Below are positions 10,014-18,405 of a DNA stretch of 34,351 nucleotides, in pieces (within the stretch, counting starts at the first letter, position 1; every line of letters begins with the position of its first letter). The notes beneath the pieces were generated by a model, which was not told the origin of the DNA, did not search any database, and was given only the letters and a program-made list of their open reading frames with translations. The stretch lies in assembly GCA_964543235.1 (NCBI GenBank), contig CAZIXE010000037.1, positions 1-34,351 of the forward strand, read 5' to 3'. The translations under genes and the position numbers were made by a program. Source of the stretch: JANMMJ01 sp964543235. Its GTDB lineage: Bacteria > Pseudomonadota > Alphaproteobacteria > Rhizobiales > Aestuariivirgaceae.

Positions 10014-10041
10014 TTGACACTGCGGGGGGGCGAAAGATAGC
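10014..10041 (+). promoter_or_regulatory. candidate sigma70-type promoter of the transporter operon
   Basis: CTTGACA contains a perfect -35 hexamer (TTGACA, 10014-10019), and alphaproteobacterial -35 boxes favour CTTGAC. After a 16-bp spacer comes GATAGC (10036-10041), a partial -10 match. It lies about 57 bp before the ATG of the substrate-binding protein and just after the RTX terminator. The -10 is weak, which could mean activator dependence. Confidence 0.45.
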
Positions 10042-10098
10042 GTCACAACGAGACAAGACCGGCGAGGCCGGCCGACGGGGTTCGAGAGGAGACGTTCC

Positions 10099-11409
10099 AT
10101 GACACAGGATTCCAGGACCATGCTGCCGCGCGTGAACCGCCGCACGCTGCTGAAGGGTGCGGGCACGGCCGCCGCCATAACCGCTTCGGGCTTCGTGCCG
10201 GGGCCGGGTTATGTCCGGTATGCGCAGGCGCAATCCTCCGAGCCGATCCGGGTCGGCTTCCAGGTGCATCGCACGGGCATCGGCGCGGCCTATGGGCGCT
10301 GGTATGAGCGGACCACCAATGCTGCCGCGAAGCTCATCAACGAACAGGGCGGCATCAACGGGCGGATGATCGAGATCGTCGCCGAGGACGACGGCACCGA
10401 TCCCGGCCGAGGTGCGGAAGTGGTCGAGAAATTCGCAACGCAGCACAAGTGCGATGTCGGGTTCGGCACACTGTTCAGCCACGTGGTGATGGGCTCGGCA
10501 CCGCGGGCCGGCGAGCTCAAGCTGCCCTACTATGTGGTGTCGGAAGGCCATCACGTGGCTTCGACCACGCTCAATCGCTACACGTTCCAGCCGGGCATCA
10601 CCGACGTCAAGAGCCAGGTGAAGTCGATGGCGCCGTGGATCGCCGGCAATCTCGGCAAGAAGGTGACCATGATCTTCCCGGACTTCGCGTTCGGCCACGA
10701 CCATCGCGACTATTTCTCGGCGGCGATGAAGGACCAGGGCGGCGAGGTGATCCAGCTCATTCCGATACCGCCGACCGAAACCTCGTTCACCCGCTATTTC
10801 CCGCAGATCCCGGCCGAAACGGAAGTGCTCTACCATGTCATGGTCGGGCCGGCGGTGCTGACCTTCGTCAAGGAGCTCGGCGAGCATTTCGGCACGCAGC
10901 ACCCTGCCCTGTTCGGCTTCATCGACAGCCTCGAGGCGGTCGACCTCGCCAGCCCCGGGCTGGAGTTCCTGGAAGGCTCGCATTTCTGGGAGGCCTTCCC
11001 GCGCTATGCCGGCGACAACCCCAAGCCACACGACCTGTTCTACCGCGAGAAGGTGGGCGTCGATGTCAACGGGGCCAGCGTTTCCGATCCGGCGGATGTT
11101 TCCACCTACTCGCACATGTTCGGCTGCTGGGAGACGCTCTATGTGCTGAAGGCCGCCATGGAGGCCGCGGGCTACCAGGGGCCGGCGGACAAAGCCAAGC
11201 TGATCGAGGCGACGGAAGCGATGACCAATTTCGCCGAAGGCAACGAGCACCCGCAGGGCGACAAGACGTTCAACGGCAAGATCCACCAGTGCTTCGGCCA
11301 CCAGAACATCACCAAGGTGACGAACGGCAAGGGTATCGTCGTGCACCGGACGTCGATCGAAGACGGGCTCTACGAGCCCGAGGGCGATTACACGACGCAG
11401 AGCCTGTAA
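10099..11409 (+). CDS. HAAT-family ABC transporter substrate-binding protein with Tat-type signal
   Basis: This 436-residue periplasmic binding protein has an N-terminal RVNRRTLLKG twin-arginine motif followed by a hydrophobic stretch and a likely cleavage after YAQA (about residue 44). The mature protein is a LivJ/LivK/AmiC-type Venus-flytrap protein (peripla_BP_6), with IRVGFQVHRTG, AAKLINEQGGINGRMIEIVAEDDGTDP and an FPDFAFGHDH segment in the second lobe. The ATG at 10099 has AGGAGA about 8 nt upstream. It opens an operon with two permeases and two ATPases. Although urease genes lie in the window, it does not obviously resemble UrtA, and its ligand cannot be named. The Tat signal suggests folding before export. 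Confidence 0.82.
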   Translation: MTQDSRTMLPRVNRRTLLKGAGTAAAITASGFVPGPGYVRYAQAQSSEPIRVGFQVHRTGIGAAYGRWYERTTNAAAKLINEQGGINGRMIEIVAEDDGTDPGRGAEVVEKFATQHKCDVGFGTLFSHVVMGSAPRAGELKLPYYVVSEGHHVASTTLNRYTFQPGITDVKSQVKSMAPWIAGNLGKKVTMIFPDFAFGHDHRDYFSAAMKDQGGEVIQLIPIPPTETSFTRYFPQIPAETEVLYHVMVGPAVLTFVKELGEHFGTQHPALFGFIDSLEAVDLASPGLEFLEGSHFWEAFPRYAGDNPKPHDLFYREKVGVDVNGASVSDPADVSTYSHMFGCWETLYVLKAAMEAAGYQGPADKAKLIEATEAMTNFAEGNEHPQGDKTFNGKIHQCFGHQNITKVTNGKGIVVHRTSIEDGLYEPEGDYTTQSL

Positions 11410-11439
11410 GCGGCGGGCGCAGACGGCCCGGACCGCGGC

Positions 11440-12321
11440 TTGGCTTTCGGACCCCATCTCCTGCTGGCCGTGCTGGAGGGCACGGTGGCGGCGGCGGTGC
11501 TGGCGCTCACCGCGCTCGGCCTGTCGCTGGTGTTCGGGGTGATGCGCGTCGTCAACGTGGCGCATGGCGAGTTCTACATGCTGGGCGCCATGGCGGGCTG
11601 GTGGCTTGCCAAGCTGGTGCCCGGACATCCGGCCATCGGCTTCGCAGTGGCGCTGGCCGGGGCCCCGCTCTGCGTGGCCGGCGTGGCGCTCGTCACCGAG
11701 CGGCTGGTGCTGCGGCGGCTCAACTATGATCCGGAGGCGACGATCGTCGCCACGATCGGGCTGCTGTTCGTCATCCAGCAACTCGCCCTCAGCCTGTTCG
11801 GCGCCGATGCCAAGCCGGTGGCGCCGCCATTCAGCTACCGGGTGGTATTCCCGTGGTTCGGCTATTCCGGCTACAAGCTGTTCGTCATCGCGGCTTCAGC
11901 CGGCCTGTTGCTGCTGGCCTGGTGGATACTGGCGCGAACGCGCTTCGGGCTCATCATGCGCGCGACCCAGTATGACCGGGAAACCGCCACCGCCTTCGGC
12001 ATCCCGGTGGGCCGCGTCTATGCGGCGGTGTTCGCCACGGGGGCGGGGATCGCGGCGCTGGCGGCGGTGCTGCTAGTGCCGATCCAGCAGGCGCATTACC
12101 TGATGGGACTCGATCCGCTGCTGATGTCGTTCATCGTGGTGATCATCGGCGGCCTCGGCAGCATCAAGGGCAGCGTGATCGCCGCCCTGGTAATCGGCAT
12201 GAGCAACGGCATCATCTCGGTGTTCTTCTCGCCGACGCTGGCGTCGATCATCGCCACGCTGTTCGTGGCGCTGGTGCTGGTGGTGCGGCCGGGCGGACTC
12301 TACGGAACGGCCAACCGATGA
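11440..12321 (+). CDS. livH: branched-chain-type ABC transporter permease LivH
   Basis: This 293-residue integral membrane protein has about eight hydrophobic segments and is the first permease of the HAAT transporter. Family marks are LSLVFGVMRVVNVAHGEFYMLGA near residues 28-50, the R-T-R-FGLIMRATQYDRETATAFGI cytoplasmic loop that contacts the ATPases, and the FIVVIIGGLGSIKGSVIAAL stretch near the end. The start is a TTG at 11440 with no clear Shine-Dalgarno; a GTG at 11470 is an alternative. Its stop overlaps the livM start by 4 bp (ATGA). The substrate is set by the binding protein and is unknown. Confidence 0.87.
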   Translation: MAFGPHLLLAVLEGTVAAAVLALTALGLSLVFGVMRVVNVAHGEFYMLGAMAGWWLAKLVPGHPAIGFAVALAGAPLCVAGVALVTERLVLRRLNYDPEATIVATIGLLFVIQQLALSLFGADAKPVAPPFSYRVVFPWFGYSGYKLFVIAASAGLLLLAWWILARTRFGLIMRATQYDRETATAFGIPVGRVYAAVFATGAGIAALAAVLLVPIQQAHYLMGLDPLLMSFIVVIIGGLGSIKGSVIAALVIGMSNGIISVFFSPTLASIIATLFVALVLVVRPGGLYGTANR

Positions 12322-13277
12322 GCGGGGCTTCGGGCAAGGCGCTGGCGCTACATGCGGCGGTCATCGCCCTGCTGTTCCTGGCGCAGTTTGCCGCTTCCGA
12401 CTATGTGACGCTCAGCCTGACGCGGATCATGCTGCTGGCAATCTTCGCGATGGGCTACAATCTCATGTTCGGCTATACGGGGCTGCTCAGTCTCGGGCAT
12501 GCGATGTTCTTCGCGGTGGGGCTCTATGTGTCGGCTCTGGGAACGACGCGGCTCGGCCTCAGCGCGCCCGCTGCCTTCCTGGCTTCGATCGTCATCGGGG
12601 CGGTATTTGCGACTCTGGTGGGCGCCGTCGCGCTCAGGGCCACGGGCGTTGCCTTCATGATCGTGACGCTGATGTTCGCGCAGGCCTTCTTCCTGACAAT
12701 TCTCTATTTCGGCCGGTACACGCGCGGCGATGAAGGAATCGTCATACCCGATCAGCTGCGGGTGATGCGGATTGGCGGGATTGCGCTCGATCTTGCCGAC
12801 GCCACAACACGCTACAATCTGGCACTCGGCCTGTTCGCGCTGGCCATGGCGGTGATGCTGCTAATCGTGCGCTCGCCACTCGGGCATGTGCTGGTGGCGA
12901 TCCGCGAGAACGAGGCGAGGACCGAGATGCTCGGCTTCAACACCTGGCGCTACAAGCTGTTCGCGGTCGCCGTGTCGGGGACACTGTCGGCCGTGGCAGG
13001 CTCGGCCTATGCACTGATGTTCGCCTTTGCCGGATCGACGCTAGCCTCGATCCAGTATTCGATCCATCCGCTGCTGTGGACGCTGCTTGGCGGGCCGGCG
13101 ACGATCCTCGGGCCCCTGCTCGGAACGACGCTCATGTATGCGCTGACCAATTTCGTGAGCGGTTTCACCACCGCCAACCTGCTGGCGGTGGGGGTGGTGC
13201 TGATCCTGCTGGTGCTGTTCTTCCCCAAGGGGCTGCTCGGCAGCTTGCGCGAGAGGTGGCTGCCATGGCTGCCGTGA
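12318..13277 (+). CDS. livM: branched-chain-type ABC transporter permease LivM
   Basis: This 319-residue second permease of the HAAT transporter has about nine membrane segments. Typical LivM features are AMGYNLMFGYTGLLSLGHAMFFAVG in the first third, the coupling-loop segment SPLGHVLVAIRENEARTEMLGFNTWRYKL, and a C-terminal LWTLLGGPATILGPLLG followed by a hydrophobic helix. It overlaps livH by 4 bp and livG by 13 bp, so the operon is translationally coupled. Confidence 0.87.
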   Translation: MSGASGKALALHAAVIALLFLAQFAASDYVTLSLTRIMLLAIFAMGYNLMFGYTGLLSLGHAMFFAVGLYVSALGTTRLGLSAPAAFLASIVIGAVFATLVGAVALRATGVAFMIVTLMFAQAFFLTILYFGRYTRGDEGIVIPDQLRVMRIGGIALDLADATTRYNLALGLFALAMAVMLLIVRSPLGHVLVAIRENEARTEMLGFNTWRYKLFAVAVSGTLSAVAGSAYALMFAFAGSTLASIQYSIHPLLWTLLGGPATILGPLLGTTLMYALTNFVSGFTTANLLAVGVVLILLVLFFPKGLLGSLRERWLPWLP

Positions 13278-13978
13278 CGCTGCTCGAAACGGAGGGGCTC
13301 AGCCGCAATTTCGGCGGGCTCAGGGCGGTGGCGGAGGTCGATTTCGCGCTGGCAGCCGGGGAGATCCGGGCGATCATCGGACCCAACGGGGCGGGCAAGA
13401 CCACGTTCGTGAGCCTGATCGCCGGACGGCTTTCGCCCTCGGGCGGGCGCATCCGCTTTGCGGGCGAGGACATCACCGGAATGCCGGCATATGCCAGGGT
13501 GAGGCGCGGCATTGCCTATACGTTCCAGATCACCAGCATCTTCGCCAAGTTGCCGGTGATCGAGAATGTGGCGCTGGCCGCCCAGGGGCGGCGCACAGGA
13601 ACAGCGCGGCGCGATGCGGCCGACTGCCTGGCGCGGGTCGGGCTTGCCGACCGGCCCGAGCAGATCGCCGGCACGCTGGCCTACGGGCACCAGCGGCTCC
13701 TTGAAATCGCCATGGGACTGGCACTCGAACCCAAGCTGCTCATCCTCGACGAGCCGACGCAGGGGCTCTCCGATGCCGACATCGCCAATTTCACGCGACT
13801 GGTGCGGTCGATCGCCGAGGAGGCGACGGTGCTCCTCATCGAGCACAACATGCAGGTGGTCATGGAGACGGCGCGGCGGATCACGGTGATGGACCAGGGC
13901 CGCATCCTGGCCGAGGGGACGCCCGAGGCCATCCGCGACAATCCAGCGGTGCAGCGCGCCTATCTGGGGACGGCGTGA
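13265..13978 (+). CDS. livG: branched-chain-type ABC transporter ATPase LivG
   Basis: This 237-residue cytoplasmic ATPase has Walker A GPNGAGKTT, a C-loop in the LivG form LAYGHQRLLEIAMGLA, Walker B LLILDEPTQGLSD and a switch histidine in LLIEHNMQVV. The GRIRFAGEDITGMPAYARVRRGIAYTFQI region is typical of LivG. The frame is open from 13076, but homology starts at the ATG at 13265, which has GAGAGG about 9 nt upstream and overlaps the livM end. Confidence 0.9.
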   Translation: MAAVTLLETEGLSRNFGGLRAVAEVDFALAAGEIRAIIGPNGAGKTTFVSLIAGRLSPSGGRIRFAGEDITGMPAYARVRRGIAYTFQITSIFAKLPVIENVALAAQGRRTGTARRDAADCLARVGLADRPEQIAGTLAYGHQRLLEIAMGLALEPKLLILDEPTQGLSDADIANFTRLVRSIAEEATVLLIEHNMQVVMETARRITVMDQGRILAEGTPEAIRDNPAVQRAYLGTA

Positions 13979-14679
13979 TGCTCGACATCCATGACATCAC
14001 CTGCGGCTATGGTTCGGTCATGGTGCTCAAGGATTTTTCGCTGCGTCTCGAGGCCGGCGAAATCCTGTGCCTGCTCGGCCGCAACGGGGCGGGCAAAACG
14101 ACGGCACTCAAGGCGATCATGGGCCTGGTGCCGGTACGCGCGGGGCGCATCGTGTTCGACGGGGAGGACCTCACGCGGCATCCCGCCCATGACATCCCCA
14201 AGCTCGGCATCGGCTATGTGCCGCAGGGGCGGCGGCTGTTCGCGGACCTGACGGTGGCCGAGAACCTCACCATCGGGCGCATGGCGCGGAACTCCGGAGA
14301 CGAGGTGCTGGCGCATGTGCTTGGCCTGTTTCCGCTGCTGCTGGACCGGCTCGACCAGCGGGCCGGCACGATGAGCGGCGGCGAGCAGCAAATGCTGGCG
14401 ATGGCGCGGGCACTCTGCCTCGATCCCAAGGTGCTGCTGCTTGACGAGCCGACCGAGGGGCTGATGCCGTCGATGATCGCGCGCATTCGCGAATCGGTGC
14501 TCGAACTCAAAGGCCATGGCGTGACCACCATCCTGGTGGAGCAGCGGGTCGATGCGGTGCTGCCGGTGGCCGACCGGGTGGCGTTCGTCGAGAACGGGCG
14601 AGTGACTGCGACAGTAACGGCCAGGGCGCTGGCTGCCGACCGGCATATGATCGACCGCTATGTGGGGATCGGCCACTAG
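13978..14679 (+). CDS. livF: branched-chain-type ABC transporter ATPase LivF
   Basis: This 233-residue second ATPase has Walker A GRNGAGKTTALKAIMGL, signature MSGGEQQMLAMARAL, Walker B VLLLDEPTEGLMP and H-loop region TILVEQRVDAVL. The family GYVPQGRRLFADLTVAENL is present. The ATG overlaps the livG stop (TGATG); a GTG one codon earlier (13975) is also possible. The last 20 bp overlap the start of the following membrane-protein gene. Confidence 0.9.
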   Translation: MLDIHDITCGYGSVMVLKDFSLRLEAGEILCLLGRNGAGKTTALKAIMGLVPVRAGRIVFDGEDLTRHPAHDIPKLGIGYVPQGRRLFADLTVAENLTIGRMARNSGDEVLAHVLGLFPLLLDRLDQRAGTMSGGEQQMLAMARALCLDPKVLLLDEPTEGLMPSMIARIRESVLELKGHGVTTILVEQRVDAVLPVADRVAFVENGRVTATVTARALAADRHMIDRYVGIGH

Positions 14680-16066
14680 GCGCGTTGCCGCCATTGCCGG
14701 AGGGATGGCGGTTGCGGCCGCGCCAGCGCTGGCGCATGGGGCCGAACGCGGTTTCGTGATGCTGCTGCCGACGCAGCATTTCGTGGTGGGCGGGGCACTG
14801 GCGGTGGCCGTCTCGTTCTTCGCCGCGACGGTCATTCCGCCCGCCCATTTCGAGCGGTTCTTCGGCACGTCCACCCTGCCCGGCAGCTTCCGCCTGCCAC
14901 GGCCCGCCTGGACCAGCCTCATCTGCGGCGTGCTGCTGGCGGCGCTGATCCTCGCCGGGTTCAATGGCGCGCGCGATCCGCTGGCCAATCCGCTGCCGCT
15001 CACGATCTGGACAGTGTGGTGGGTGGGGATCGTGCTGGCTCACGCGGTGCTCGGCCATCTGTGGCTGTTCCTCAATCCGTTCACGGGGCTGCTGGGACTT
15101 GCCGGCCGGCGCGCGCCGCTGCTGCGCCTGCCGGCCAGCACGGCATATCTGCCGGCACTGCTCAGCTTCGCGCTGTTCGCGTGGTTCCAGCTGGTGTCGC
15201 CGGCGCCCGAAGACCCGGCGCGGCTGGCGGTGGCCGTTGCGGTCTATGCGGTCTTCACGCTGGCGGCGGGGTGGCTATTCGGCCCCGAGGAATGGTTCCG
15301 GCGCAACGATCCCTTCGCCGTCTATCTGCGGCTGCTGGCACTGGCGGCGCCGGTCGGCCTCACGGCAGAGACGAATCGCATCCATGTGCGGCTGCGGGTG
15401 CCGGGGGCGGGACTCGCGGCGGAGCCGCCGCTGCCGATCTGGGGCATGCTGTTCGTGCTGCTGACGCTCGCGGCCATCTCCTTCGACGGGCTGTCGCAGA
15501 CGTTCTTCTGGCTGGGGCTCGGCGGCATCAATCCGCTCGACTTTCCGGGGCGGACGGCGGTCATGGCCTACAACACGCTGGGACTGCTGGAGAGCTTTGC
15601 CCTGCTGGCGGCGCTGTTCATGGAGGCGGTGATGGCCGGATGGCAGTTGGCGGGGCGGCCGGGAGCACTCATGGCGCTTATGGGGCGGCTGGTGCTTTCC
15701 CTGATCCCCATCTCGATCGCCTTCCATTTCGCACATTACCTGCCCGATCTCCTGGTCAACGGGCAATACGTGGCGCTGGCGCTGAACGATCCCCTGTTCA
15801 GAGGCGCCAATCTCCTGGGGCTCGAGGGCTATCATGTGACGGCCTCGTTCCTCAACACGCCGCGGGGCGCACACACGATCTATTTCGTGCAGACTGCGGC
15901 GATCGTCGCCGGGCATATGCTGAGTGTCGCCGTGGCGCATCTCCTGCTCATCCGGACAGGGGCCAGTGGCCGGCGGCTGCTCCTGCTCGAAGCGCCACTG
16001 GCAGTGTTCATGGTGGCCTACACGGCGTTCGGCCTGTGGATCCTCTCATCACCCAGCGCCGGGTGA
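14660..16066 (+). CDS. polytopic membrane protein of unknown function, last gene of the transporter operon
   Basis: This 468-residue protein has an Arg-containing N-terminus and a signal-like segment ending ALAHG, followed by about eleven hydrophobic segments. Histidines recur in or near membrane segments (TQHFVVGG, VLAHAVLGHLW, AFHFAHYLP, YHVTASF, AGHMLSVAVAHLLL), which might bind metal or a cofactor. It faintly recalls membrane proteins that databases label fenitrothion hydrolase, a label I do not trust here. The start ATG lies inside the livF coding region (20-bp overlap), so it is translated with the transporter and may help uptake or first processing of the ligand. Its stop abuts the stop of the converging operon in TGATCA. 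Confidence 0.7.
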   Translation: MWGSATRRVAAIAGGMAVAAAPALAHGAERGFVMLLPTQHFVVGGALAVAVSFFAATVIPPAHFERFFGTSTLPGSFRLPRPAWTSLICGVLLAALILAGFNGARDPLANPLPLTIWTVWWVGIVLAHAVLGHLWLFLNPFTGLLGLAGRRAPLLRLPASTAYLPALLSFALFAWFQLVSPAPEDPARLAVAVAVYAVFTLAAGWLFGPEEWFRRNDPFAVYLRLLALAAPVGLTAETNRIHVRLRVPGAGLAAEPPLPIWGMLFVLLTLAAISFDGLSQTFFWLGLGGINPLDFPGRTAVMAYNTLGLLESFALLAALFMEAVMAGWQLAGRPGALMALMGRLVLSLIPISIAFHFAHYLPDLLVNGQYVALALNDPLFRGANLLGLEGYHVTASFLNTPRGAHTIYFVQTAAIVAGHMLSVAVAHLLLIRTGASGRRLLLLEAPLAVFMVAYTAFGLWILSSPSAG

Positions 16067-16708
16067 TCAATCATTGTCAGTGAGGCCGGCGCCGGCGCCC
16101 ATGCTGCGCGAGGTTTCGGTCGAGGGCGCGTAGGTGCGGACAGCGAGCCGGTCCAGAACCGCATAGGTTTCGGTTCCGATGGCGCAGGTGCGGGCCGTGA
16201 CGGCATGAACGGGAAGGACCGGCGCGGCCGCGAAACTGACGACCGCCGATGCGGCCTTCGGCGGTGCGCCGGCGATCGCGAGGCCGCCGTCCGGTGCGAG
16301 CGCCGCTGCACAGCCATCCGCCGCAATCCAAACAATGTGCCGGCGCGTGCGGGCGGCCTGGGCAAGGAATGGCAGGAACAAGAGCGGTTCGGCGAGCGAT
16401 TCCAGGGTGAGCGGCTCAGCGCCGGGGAGCAGCGTGGCGTGATCGGCAAGCGAAGCCCCGGCCGCCAGGGGATCGAGGGCGGGACCCTCGGGCTGCCAGT
16501 GATCCGGCGCCATGGTCCAGCCGGCAGCAGGCGAAAAAGCGGGGCTTGGCAGCCAGCGCGCCAGAGCTTCGGGACCGGGGAGGCCCCGACCCGCCAGCCA
16601 GCGCACCGCCTTGCCGGTTTCCTCGGCGAGGCCCCAGCTCAAACCGGCGCCGCGGGCCGCCTTGCGGCAAAGCGCCTCGAGCTCGTTCAGCGACAGCACC
16701 AGCGTCAT
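16067..16708 (-). CDS. DUF3726-like protein
   Basis: This 213-residue protein begins MTLVLSLNELEALCRKAARGAGLSWGLAEETGKAVRWLAGRGL, a pattern I associate with DUF3726 proteins of alphaproteobacteria. No transmembrane helix or signal is evident. The C-terminal half is Ala-rich with alternating hydrophobic strands and ends in a hydrophilic tail. The function is unknown. It is the last gene of the minus-strand operon. Its ATG overlaps the stop of the 565-residue gene by one base (TGATG), which argues for a functional partnership with that protein. Confidence 0.65.
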   Translation of the reverse strand: MTLVLSLNELEALCRKAARGAGLSWGLAEETGKAVRWLAGRGLPGPEALARWLPSPAFSPAAGWTMAPDHWQPEGPALDPLAAGASLADHATLLPGAEPLTLESLAEPLLFLPFLAQAARTRRHIVWIAADGCAAALAPDGGLAIAGAPPKAASAVVSFAAAPVLPVHAVTARTCAIGTETYAVLDRLAVRTYAPSTETSRSMGAGAGLTDND

Positions 16709-18405
16709 CAGGCAGCGGCCTGCGGATAGATCCAGTCATCGGCGGTTTGCGGTGTCAGGCGCTCGGCGGTGGGGGCGCCGCGATACATGGATATCCGCAC
16801 CCAGCGGTCGGAACGGGGATCGAAATGGGTGGCGCCAAAGAAGGAAAGCTTGCAGCGCAGCAGGTCGATGGGAAGCAGCGTCGCGGAGACGGTGTTGTCG
16901 CGGATCTCGGCATAGGGAAAGCGTTGAACAATCTGCAGGCGGCGGACGGCGTGGCGGTGCTCCGGATGGCGCATGAGGAAGGCGGCCAGGGGCGCATCGC
17001 CGGGCCATGGGCCAAGAGCCGCGAGGAGCGCCATGGCATCGCGGGCGGTACCCAGCGGCTGCTCATAATCCGCGATGAAAGGCTCGGTCCGTTCGCCGAG
17101 ACGGGGCTCGAGCTTCTCCTGGGAGGTGTACCAGATGCGGGCGCGGTTCTCGTCGCGGCTGAAGTCGATGTCGCGGGCGAAGGCATAGATCGCGGCCAGC
17201 GCCGCGCGCGCTTCAGCCACCTTCATGGTGCCGTCGATCGGAAATTCCGCCTGTTCGTCGGCGCTCATGGTGTCAGCCAGATCATCGACAAGGTGGCCAT
17301 AGGGTTCGAGCATCAGGGAACAGACGGATTCCTGGCCCTCAAGTGTCAGCTCGGCAAGCGCCCAGTCCCAGAGACGGTCCCAGGGCCGGTCGCGGTCCAG
17401 GGCGCCTTCGCCGACATGCGCCGAAAGGCGGTCAAGATCGCGGCGGTAGGCGGCGACCGCAGCGGCCTGAAGCGGATGCCCGGTGCGCCAGAGCTCAGCG
17501 CTCAAACGGCTGCGGGCAAGCCGGTCAGCGAAGACGGCCCGCTCTCCGGCAGTGGCGGCGGACAGGGCGCGGACGCGGGCGATCGCAGTTTCGCGGGCGG
17601 CGATCCAGTTGTTGATGAGAACGGGGTGGTTGATCAGGAAGGGTGCCATGCCAAGCCCGGTGGAATTACCAACGCCGAGCCGGTCCTGCGATGGGCCCGA
17701 GAGGGTGATGGCTGTTGCCGGGCTGTCGCAGCGCGCCAGATGCTCGACCATTGCGAAGGTAAAGAGGCGGATGAGATAGACGGCGAGCATTTCGGCCTGG
17801 TAGGGGCCGGCCAGTTCGGGCCGGTCGCAGACCGATTCGCGGTCGGCGGCGCCGAACTTGCCGGAGCCGTAGACGGCGGTGGTGCGCATCAGGTAACCCA
17901 CGGCGTCGAGCTCAGCGGGGTCGGGCTGGCGGCCGGAAGCGAGCGCCCGGCGGACATGATCGAAGAGGCGCACCGAGCGATTGGCGCGGGCCATGACCAG
18001 CTCACGGCAGGTGATGCGGCCCTCCTCCTGCTTCGGCACGTTGGCGGCAAGGCGGGCGATATCGTCCGTGGACGGAATGCCATCGACCAGGGCGAAGGTC
18101 GAATCCCAGGCGGTGGCGATGACCCGGTCGGAGCGCATCTCCGGCGGCAAATCATGGGCGAAGGCAACGAGGCTGTAACTGTGGCGCGGACCGCTCGCGA
18201 CATAGACGGCATGGCCGACGCCTCGCGCATCCACCGCCCAATCCTTCAGGGTGACGCGCCAGCCTTCGCCCGCCATGCGGCGCAGGAGCACGCGCATGAA
18301 GGAGAGGCGGGACTGGTGCATGGCGCCCATGCGGGCGAGGCGCATCACCTGTTCCGGCGGGCGGAGCACGAGCCCCGCCGGATTGACCGCTTGCGGCCGC
18401 TTCAT
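16708..18405 (-). CDS. unrecognised conserved-looking protein (565 aa)
   Basis: This 565-residue soluble protein has no signal peptide or membrane helix. It is rich in Arg and aromatic residues. Notable segments are LSFMRVLLRRMAGEGWRV near the start, VYGSGKFGAADRE (about 192-204), LSGPSQDRLGVGNSTGLGMAPFLINHP mid-protein and a Trp/Asp-rich DRPWDRLWDWALAELTLEGQE. The Gly-rich GVGNSTGLGMAPF stretch could be a cofactor or phosphate loop, but it matches no motif I know. The clean reading frame, codon use and overlaps with both neighbours (4 bp with the M19 gene, 1 bp with DUF3726) show it is a real gene. The function is unknown; an enzymatic role in the same pathway is inferred only from position. 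Confidence 0.7.
   Translation of the reverse strand: MKRPQAVNPAGLVLRPPEQVMRLARMGAMHQSRLSFMRVLLRRMAGEGWRVTLKDWAVDARGVGHAVYVASGPRHSYSLVAFAHDLPPEMRSDRVIATAWDSTFALVDGIPSTDDIARLAANVPKQEEGRITCRELVMARANRSVRLFDHVRRALASGRQPDPAELDAVGYLMRTTAVYGSGKFGAADRESVCDRPELAGPYQAEMLAVYLIRLFTFAMVEHLARCDSPATAITLSGPSQDRLGVGNSTGLGMAPFLINHPVLINNWIAARETAIARVRALSAATAGERAVFADRLARSRLSAELWRTGHPLQAAAVAAYRRDLDRLSAHVGEGALDRDRPWDRLWDWALAELTLEGQESVCSLMLEPYGHLVDDLADTMSADEQAEFPIDGTMKVAEARAALAAIYAFARDIDFSRDENRARIWYTSQEKLEPRLGERTEPFIADYEQPLGTARDAMALLAALGPWPGDAPLAAFLMRHPEHRHAVRRLQIVQRFPYAEIRDNTVSATLLPIDLLRCKLSFFGATHFDPRSDRWVRISMYRGAPTAERLTPQTADDWIYPQAAA

Noticed and set aside
8544..10178. Minus-strand open frame (544 codons) with repeated VVAGIA-type units
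   Set aside because: The repeats are the antisense reading of the RTX nonapeptide codons. It also crosses the RTX terminator and the transporter promoter.
9931..11781. Minus-strand open frame (616 codons) opposite the binding protein and livH
   Set aside because: The plus-strand genes have clear motifs, a Tat signal and a Shine-Dalgarno. The antisense frame has none.
10099..14679. Urea transporter (urtABCDE) instead of a generic HAAT transporter
   Set aside because: Urease is nearby and the gene set is similar, but the binding protein does not show UrtA-like sequence that I recognise, and the operon is joined to the unknown membrane protein rather than to the urease genes.
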